From the NCBI GenBank assembly GCA_046262415.1, contig JBHEMU010000127.1:1-18331 (forward strand): a stretch of DNA of 18,331 bases, read 5' to 3'. How positions within the stretch are numbered: position 1 is the first letter of the stretch; the number at the start of each line of letters is the position of its first letter. Made by a program: the position numbers and the translations under genes. Below, in pieces: positions 13,989 to 18,331 of this stretch. Under the pieces are notes generated by a model. That model saw only the letters and a list, made by a program, of their open reading frames with translations. It made no database searches and was not told the origin of the DNA. This DNA is from JACDAS01 sp046262415 (GTDB lineage: Bacteria; Actinomycetota; Thermoleophilia; Gaiellales; Gaiellaceae).

Positions 13989-14048
13989 GACGGAAGCGCG
14001 GGCAAGGCCCGCGCTTCCTGATGGTCGGCGTCGCAAGCGCCGCCTAGC
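13989..14048. repeat. Two-hairpin dispersed repeat, copy B
   Basis: This is the same unit as at 331-387. It begins GACGGAAGC and ends GCCTAGC. Hairpin 1 is a perfect 12-bp stem (GGAAGCGCGGGC / GCCCGCGCTTCC) with loop AAG. Hairpin 2 is GGCGTCG, loop CAAG, CGCCGCC with one mismatch. Copy A has the mismatch in hairpin 1 and a perfect hairpin 2. The right end lies 2 bases before the GTG start of the next gene. It may terminate the transcript of the small genes or affect initiation of the following one. Confidence 0.7.
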
Positions 14049-14049
14049 C

Positions 14050-14634
14050 GTGCAGCCGCCCGCGCAGCACGTGCACTGGCTGTTCGCGACAGGCTTCCTG
14101 TTTCTCGGCCTCTGCCTGCTGGCGGAGGCGATCGTCGGCCAGGAGGTCTGGCGCCGTCGCTCGTGGCGGCCCTACCTCTGGCCCTCGGTCGTCTTCGCCA
14201 TGGGCGTCTTCATGTGGCCGGTGATGGTCTTCTTCACCAGCTCGACGATCCACATGCTCGCCCATGGGATGTGGGCCCAGATTCTGATGCTGACGGGCGG
14301 CGCGCACCTGGCCCTCGCGCGCGGCAAGCTCTCGAGTCCGTACTGGCGGCTGACGATGCCGGTGACGTTCGTCGTCTCGGGCTGGTCGCTCCTCCTGCAC
14401 GAGACGAACCCCTGGTTCTTCCAGCGCTCCTCGTTCCTCCACCACGTGCTCGGCTGGCTGCTGATCGGGACGGCGGTGGTGCCGCTCGTCGCGGCGCTCC
14501 GCCGGCGCTCGCTCGTGTGGAACGGCGGCTTCGCGCTCGTGGTCGTGCTGATCGCCGTGCTTCTCTACTGCGATCGCGACGTGGCGCCGATCTTCGGCCG
14601 TCTGTCGCCGCTCGCCGGGGAGCCGCACCGGTGA
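14050..14634 (+). CDS. Six-helix membrane protein with conserved-looking histidines
   Basis: The protein has 194 residues from GTG 14050. Hydrophobic spans lie at about 10-30, 44-64, 69-90, 99-118, 129-150 and 154-174. Histidines fall at or near helix ends: QHVHW (7-10), IHMLAHGMW (about 67-75), LLHETNPW (about 115-122) and SSFLHHVLGW (about 127-136). Such a set could bind heme or copper. The gene overlaps the CopC-CopD gene as GTGA, so a role in copper handling at the membrane is a reasonable inference, though I do not recognise the family. There is no Shine-Dalgarno because the dispersed repeat abuts the start, so an internal start cannot be excluded. Confidence 0.72.
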   Translation: MQPPAQHVHWLFATGFLFLGLCLLAEAIVGQEVWRRRSWRPYLWPSVVFAMGVFMWPVMVFFTSSTIHMLAHGMWAQILMLTGGAHLALARGKLSSPYWRLTMPVTFVVSGWSLLLHETNPWFFQRSSFLHHVLGWLLIGTAVVPLVAALRRRSLVWNGGFALVVVLIAVLLYCDRDVAPIFGRLSPLAGEPHR

Positions 14635-15869
14635 GGGGCGCCGCGGTCGTCGTGGCCCTGGCCGCCCTGGCGGCACCGGCGACGGCGGCCGGCCACGCCA
14701 GCCTGACCCGCGCCGAGCCCGGCTTCCAAGAGCGCGTCGAGCGGGCTCCGCGGACGCTCCTGCTCGAGTTCGACCAGGCCGTGGGGCTGTTGTCCGGCTC
14801 GGTCCGCGTCTACCGCGCGGACGGCCGGCTCGTCGGGGAGGCCGCCCGGAGCCGGCGGGGCGGACGTTCCGTCACGGTGCCGCTCGGTCGCCTCACGACG
14901 GGTGCGTACACCGTTCGCTGGCAGGCGCTGTCGCTGGCGGACGGGCACGTCGTCTCGGGCCTCTACACGTTCGGCGTGCGGGCGGCCGCCCCGCCGCCGA
15001 CGGAGGCCTACGGAGCCTCCCGGCCTTCCCGCGAGCAGCACGCGGTGCGCTGGGGCTACTTCGCCGCCCTCGCCCTCGTCCTCGGCGGCCTGGGGTTCCG
15101 GCTGCTGGTGCTGCGCGGGCCCCTTCCCCGGCCCGTCGAGCGGCGCTTCTACGCCGTCGCGGGTGCGGGGGTGGCGGCGACGCTCGAGCTGGGCGTCGCG
15201 GCCTTCCTGCTGCGGGCGGAGGACGCGCTCCAGCTCCCGTTCGGACGTCTGCTCTACGGCGACCTCTCCACGATCGCGGAGGGGACCCGGCTCGGCACCG
15301 CCTTCGTCGCGATGACGCTGGGGTTCGCCGCCGTGGCGACGCTCCTCTTTCTCGCGTGGCTGACCGACCGGACGCACTTCCTCTGGGCCGCCTTCGGCAT
15401 CGGCCTCGTGTTCGCGTCGGGGCTCTCCCTCTCCGGCCATGCCGCCGGCGGCTCCTGGGCCGCCCAGCTCGCGGACTGGGCCCATCTCGCCGCGGCGGCG
15501 CTGTGGGTCGGGGGGCTCGTGCACCTCGCCCTCGTCGTCTGGCCGGCAGCGCCCGAGCTCCGGCGGCGGGCGTTCATCGGCTTCGCGCGCCTCGCGCCTG
15601 CGCTGATCGCGGTGCTCCTCGCCGCCGGAACCTATCTGAGCGTGGTGCGGCTGCCCGCGGTGGCCGACCTCTGGGAGGAGCCGTACGGGCGCGTGCTGCT
15701 CGTCAAGCTCTCGCTCGTCGGGATCGCGCTCTCGTGGGGGCGTTCCACCACTTCGTCGTCGGCCCGCTGCTCGAGGGCGGCGGGGCCGGAAGGCCGCGCA
15801 TCGCGCGGAGCCTCGTGGGCGAGAGCGCGATCGGCATGGCGATCCTGCTGGCGGCCGCCGTCCTCGTGA
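14631..15869 (+). CDS. CopC-CopD (YcnJ-like) copper protein, frameshifted near the C-terminus
   Basis: As read, 412 residues from GTG 14631. A Sec signal peptide (about 1-20) ends just before HASLTRAEPG, so the mature chain begins with the CopC copper-ligand His (H22). The CopC beta-sandwich continues through LLLEFDQAVGLLSGSVRVY to the second His in LADGHVVSGLYTFGV. The CopD membrane domain follows, with spans from about residue 140 and the motif SGHAAGGSW plus WAHLAAAALWVGGLVHLALV. Such fusions bind copper outside and help import or supply it. After ALSWG (near residue 370) the frame turns into an Arg/Ser-rich non-membrane tail, while the expected CopD ending appears in another frame (15740-15940). 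The cause is a G-run of five (15736-15740) where six would keep the frame, giving a 436-residue protein. It overlaps the upstream membrane gene by 4 bases. Confidence 0.82.
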   Translation: MRGAAVVVALAALAAPATAAGHASLTRAEPGFQERVERAPRTLLLEFDQAVGLLSGSVRVYRADGRLVGEAARSRRGGRSVTVPLGRLTTGAYTVRWQALSLADGHVVSGLYTFGVRAAAPPPTEAYGASRPSREQHAVRWGYFAALALVLGGLGFRLLVLRGPLPRPVERRFYAVAGAGVAATLELGVAAFLLRAEDALQLPFGRLLYGDLSTIAEGTRLGTAFVAMTLGFAAVATLLFLAWLTDRTHFLWAAFGIGLVFASGLSLSGHAAGGSWAAQLADWAHLAAAALWVGGLVHLALVVWPAAPELRRRAFIGFARLAPALIAVLLAAGTYLSVVRLPAVADLWEEPYGRVLLVKLSLVGIALSWGRSTTSSSARCSRAAGPEGRASRGASWARARSAWRSCWRPPSS

Positions 15870-15940
15870 ACTCCGAGCCACCGCCCCGCACGCCGTCCGC
15901 GCCCGCCCTCGCGGAACGCACGCCTCCGGCGCCGCGCTAA
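15740..15940 (+). pseudogene. Displaced C-terminus of CopD, out of frame
   Basis: This frame reads AFHHFVVGPLLEGGGAG, then RSLVGESAIGMAILLAAAVL, then VNSEPPP and a short Pro/Ala tail to TAA 15938-15940. It is the normal ending of the CopD domain (last two helices and the FHHF motif) and continues smoothly from LVGIALSWG in the upstream frame if one G is added at 15736-15740. It has no start of its own. It is either a true frameshift mutation, a phase-variable homopolymer or a sequencing/assembly error. Confidence 0.75.
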
Positions 15941-15943
15941 CGT
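15938..15943 (+). promoter_or_regulatory. -10-like TAACGT before the epimerase start
   Basis: TAACGT fits TANNNT and is followed by 6 bases (CCGGGG) and ATG 15950, the spacing seen for leaderless starts. It overlaps the TAA stop of the CopD tail. CGGGG could instead be a poorly spaced ribosome site, and readthrough from the copper genes is equally possible. Confidence 0.2.
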
Positions 15944-15949
15944 CCGGGG

Positions 15950-16984
15950 ATGCTCTGGGCGATCTCCGGCGGCGCCGGGTTCCTCGGCCTGCACCTGGCG
16001 CGGCGGCTCCTCGCCGACGGGCACGTCGTGCGCACGCTCGACGTGGTCCCGCTCGACGACGCGGAGCTCGAACGCGCCGTCGAGGAGCTGCGGGGCGACG
16101 TGCGGGACCCGGTCGCGGCCGCGGCGCTCGCGGCGGGAGCGGATGTCCTGGTGCACGCCGCCGCGGCACTCCCGATCCAGGCCTCGCGCGACTCGATCCG
16201 GTCGGTCAACGTCGGCGGCACCGCGACGGTGCTCGGCGCCGCGCTCGAGGCAGGGGTCGGGCGCACCGTCTTCATCTCCTCGACCGCCGTCTACGGCGTA
16301 CCCGAGACGCACCCGATCACGGAGGCCTCGCCGCTCGTCGGTGTCGGGTACTACGGCGACTCGAAGATCGCCGCGGAGGACGTGTGCCGGGACTACGCCC
16401 GGCGCGGGCTCGACGTCGTCCTGATCCGCCCGAAGACCTTCATCGGCCCCGAGCGGCTCGGCGTCTTCGAGATCCTCTTCGACTGGATCCGGGACGACCG
16501 CCGCATCTACGTCCTCGGCGACGGATCGAATCGCTACCAGCTCCTGGCCGTCCAGGATCTGGTCGAAGGCGTCGTGCGCGCCGCCGCGGCCGGCGGCGTC
16601 GGCGGGGAGGCGATCAACGTCGGCGCCCGCGAGTTCGGGACGGTTCGCTCCGACCTCCAGGCGCTGATCGACCATGCGGGCTCCACGAGCCGGCTGACGC
16701 CGATTCCCGCACGGCCCGCCGAGCTCGCGCTACGCGGGCTCGAGCTGCTTCGCGTCTCGCCGCTCGCGGAATGGCACTACCGCACCGCGCACCGCGACTC
16801 CCACGTCGACGTCTCGAAGGCCGAGCGCCTGCTCGGCTTCACGCCGCGCTGGTCGAACGAGCGCGCGCTGATCGAGACCTACGACTGGTACCTCGCCCAC
16901 AGCGCCTCCCTGCGGGCCGCCGGGGTCACGCACCGCGTGCCCTGGAACCAGCAGGCGCTGGGCGTGCTGAAACGGCTCAGCTGA
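15950..16984 (+). CDS. NAD(P)-dependent epimerase/dehydratase (extended SDR)
   Basis: A 344-residue extended short-chain dehydrogenase. The NAD-binding GxxGxxG is at 7-13 (SGGAGFLGLHLARRL), D31 (TLDVV) is at the ribose position, and VLVHAAA (66-72) and ISSTAVYG (109-116) follow. The catalytic Y135-x-x-x-K139 is in YYGDSKIAAE, and RPKTFIGPERLG (about 160-170) is in the substrate loop. Relatives act on nucleotide sugars or, as 3-beta-hydroxysteroid dehydrogenase-like members and HpnA, on lipids. The sequence does not decide which. It starts 9 bases after the CopD tail and shares 1 base (TGATG) with the methyltransferase gene, suggesting a common pathway with the next two genes rather than with copper. 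Confidence 0.88.
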   Translation: MLWAISGGAGFLGLHLARRLLADGHVVRTLDVVPLDDAELERAVEELRGDVRDPVAAAALAAGADVLVHAAAALPIQASRDSIRSVNVGGTATVLGAALEAGVGRTVFISSTAVYGVPETHPITEASPLVGVGYYGDSKIAAEDVCRDYARRGLDVVLIRPKTFIGPERLGVFEILFDWIRDDRRIYVLGDGSNRYQLLAVQDLVEGVVRAAAAGGVGGEAINVGAREFGTVRSDLQALIDHAGSTSRLTPIPARPAELALRGLELLRVSPLAEWHYRTAHRDSHVDVSKAERLLGFTPRWSNERALIETYDWYLAHSASLRAAGVTHRVPWNQQALGVLKRLS

Positions 16985-17730
16985 TGGAGCACGACGCCTG
17001 GGACGACCTCTTCGACGAGCTGTACCTGGACACGTACGTCCCGAGGCTGGAGGACCGCGACGCGGAGGACGAGGCGCTCGCGGCCGTCCGCCTCGCCGGC
17101 CTCGAGCCGGGCGCGGACGTGCTCGACGCGCCGTGCGGCTTCGGCCGCCACGCGATTCCGCTCGCCCGCGCCGGCTACCGCGTGACGGGCGTCGACCGCT
17201 CCCCCGCTCAGCTGGACGAGGCTCGCCGGCGGGCAGGCCAGGCGGAGTGGCCCCGGCTCCTCCGGGCCGACTTCCGCGAGCTCCCCTTCGCCGACGCGAG
17301 CTTCGACGGCGTGCTCAACCTCTTCACCTCGATCGGCTACCGCGGCGAGGCAGAGGACCGGCGCATGCTGGCGGAGTTCAGGCGCGTCCTCCGCCCCGGA
17401 GGGGCCCTCGTGATCGAGACGCTGCAACGGGACCGGCTGGTGCGTATCTACCAGGAGCGGCGCTGGGACCCGCTTCCGGGCGACTCCATTCTGATCGAGG
17501 AGGGGCGCTTCGACCCGGTCGCGGGCCTCAACCACGCCACGCACACGCTGATCACGGGCGGCGGCGAGCGCAGGAGCCTCGAGTACACGCTCCGGGTCTA
17601 CACGCCTGGCGAGATCGTCAGGATGCTCGACGACTGCGGGTTCGAGCGGCCCGAGGCCTTCGGCGGCTGGGAGGGCGAGGCGCTCACGACCGATACGAGG
17701 CTCGTCCTCCTCGCCCGGGCGCCCGGCTGA
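16984..17730 (+). CDS. Class I SAM-dependent methyltransferase
   Basis: A 248-residue protein with motif I VLDAPCGFGRHAIPLA (46-61), the acidic SAM-ribose residue in VTGVDRSPAQLDEA (D71), then LLRADFRELPFADASFDGVLNLF (motif II/III region, in two parts) and RRVLRPGGALVIET. The C-terminal half (RRSLEYTLRVYTPGEIVRML, then CGF) matches the substrate-binding lid of the Methyltransf_11/25 group. The methyl acceptor is unknown. ATG 16984 overlaps the epimerase stop (TGATG), and the stop overlaps the next start in the same way, so the three are coupled. Confidence 0.88.
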   Translation: MEHDAWDDLFDELYLDTYVPRLEDRDAEDEALAAVRLAGLEPGADVLDAPCGFGRHAIPLARAGYRVTGVDRSPAQLDEARRRAGQAEWPRLLRADFRELPFADASFDGVLNLFTSIGYRGEAEDRRMLAEFRRVLRPGGALVIETLQRDRLVRIYQERRWDPLPGDSILIEEGRFDPVAGLNHATHTLITGGGERRSLEYTLRVYTPGEIVRMLDDCGFERPEAFGGWEGEALTTDTRLVLLARAPG

Positions 17731-18331
17731 TGCTCGACCCGGCCTCCTATCGCGATCGCTTTCCGATCCTCGCCGACACGACGTACCTGGTCAACCACTC
17801 ACTGGGCGCGATGCCGGCCGCGGCGGAGGAGCGGCTGGTCGAGTACGCGCGCACCTGGGCGACGCGCGGCGTGCGCGCCTGGGCCGAGGGGTGGTGGGAG
17901 CTGCCGATCACGGTCGGCGACCAGATCGGCCGGCTGATCGGGGCGCCGCCCGGCACGACGGTGATGCACCAGAACGTGACCGTGGCCGAGGCGGTGATCC
18001 TCTCGTGCTACCGCTTCGACGGCGAGCGGCGGCGGGTCGTCTACGAGGAGGGCAACTTCCCGTCGGTCCGCTACCTGTACCAGGCCCAGTCCGCGCGGGG
18101 CGCGGAGATCGTCGTCGCCCGCGACGACCAGGGCGTCGTCGACGCGATCGACGACCGCACCCTCCTCGTTCCGGTGACGCACGTCCTCTACCGCACCGGC
18201 GAGATCCAGGACGTCGAGGCGATCGTCCGCCGGGCGCACGAGGCAGGCGCCCACGTCGTCCTCGACGCGTACCAGTCGGTCGGCATCGTCCCGCTCGACG
18301 TGACCGCGCTCGGCGTCGACTTCGCCGTCGG
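17730..18331 (+). CDS. Kynureninase-like class V aminotransferase-fold PLP enzyme (partial, 5' part)
   Basis: The first 200 residues of a PLP enzyme running off the right edge. VNHSLGAMPAAAEERLVEY (21-39) and the following WATRGVRAWAEGWW (43-56) are typical of kynureninase and its relatives. MHQNVTVAEAVIL (79-91) is the cofactor phosphate region. VTHVLYRTGEIQDVEAI (149-165) and VLDAYQSVGIVPLDV (177-191) carry the pyridine-nitrogen Asp (D179) and Gln (Q182). The Schiff-base Lys is expected just beyond the window, so activity cannot be judged. With no other tryptophan catabolism genes in view it may be a kynureninase-like enzyme with another substrate. ATG 17730 overlaps the methyltransferase stop (TGATG). 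Confidence 0.85.
   Translation, partial: MLDPASYRDRFPILADTTYLVNHSLGAMPAAAEERLVEYARTWATRGVRAWAEGWWELPITVGDQIGRLIGAPPGTTVMHQNVTVAEAVILSCYRFDGERRRVVYEEGNFPSVRYLYQAQSARGAEIVVARDDQGVVDAIDDRTLLVPVTHVLYRTGEIQDVEAIVRRAHEAGAHVVLDAYQSVGIVPLDVTALGVDFAV

Noticed and set aside
15735..15741. Programmed -1 frameshift in CopD at TGGGGGC
   Set aside because: The heptamer in the reading phase does not fit the usual X XXY YYZ slippery pattern and no stimulatory structure is evident. A base deletion or error is simpler.
1..18331. CRISPR arrays, tRNA/rRNA genes, insertion sequences
   Set aside because: No regularly spaced repeats, tRNA-like cloverleaf, rRNA-like stretches, or transposase genes were seen on either strand.

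Overview
The window is G+C-rich (roughly 70% by eye) and densely packed with co-directional genes that mostly overlap by 1-4 bases. It suggests a high-G+C Gram-positive bacterium, most likely an actinobacterium of the Thermoleophilia type. The reasons are an LPXTG-type sortase substrate, a complete bacterial hopanoid pathway, the MEP-pathway enzyme IspH, and several starts that have a -10-like hexamer 6-7 bases upstream instead of a Shine-Dalgarno. The taxon is inferred, not shown.

Layout. 1-109 is the 3' end of an unrecognised + strand gene, followed by a hairpin-rich gap up to 381. 382-1353 (-) and 1414-2373 (+) are a divergent pair of exported proteins: a Tat-type YncE-like beta-propeller and a Sec-type hypothetical. 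A PEP mutase/isocitrate lyase-superfamily enzyme follows, probably on a CTG start. A 405-base gap then holds an unusually structured leader with repeated GAGTGA/TCACTC elements in front of a small LPFTG surface protein (3597-4001). Next is an undecaprenyl-phosphate sugar transferase of the WbaP/WcaJ type (4088-5506).

5789-12970 is the core of the window: a seven-gene translationally coupled operon, hpnC-hpnD-hpnE-shc-hpnH-hpnG-ispH. Farnesyl diphosphate would be condensed and dehydroxylated to squalene (HpnC/D/E), cyclised to hopene (Shc), adenosylated (HpnH) and trimmed by a nucleoside phosphorylase-like enzyme (HpnG). IspH supplies the C5 precursors. A promoter region with a 12-bp palindrome merging into a 12-bp tandem repeat precedes hpnC. 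No farnesyl diphosphate synthase or hpnO aminotransferase is seen.

12971-14049 carries a divergent YjbQ-family protein lacking the family histidines, and two small unknown genes, the second a two-helix membrane protein. 14050-15940 is a six-helix, histidine-bearing membrane protein coupled to a CopC-CopD copper protein. The CopD C-terminus is thrown out of frame by a one-base loss in a G-run. 15950-18331 holds an NAD-dependent epimerase, a SAM methyltransferase and the 5' part of a kynureninase-like PLP enzyme, joined by TGATG or near-zero spacings.

The strongest non-genic signals are a ~60-bp two-hairpin element present in two diverged copies 13.6 kb apart (331-387 and 13989-14048), and the multi-hairpin leader before the LPFTG gene. 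I found no clear new defence or mobile system. The hopanoid operon is a known pathway in a compact variant form.
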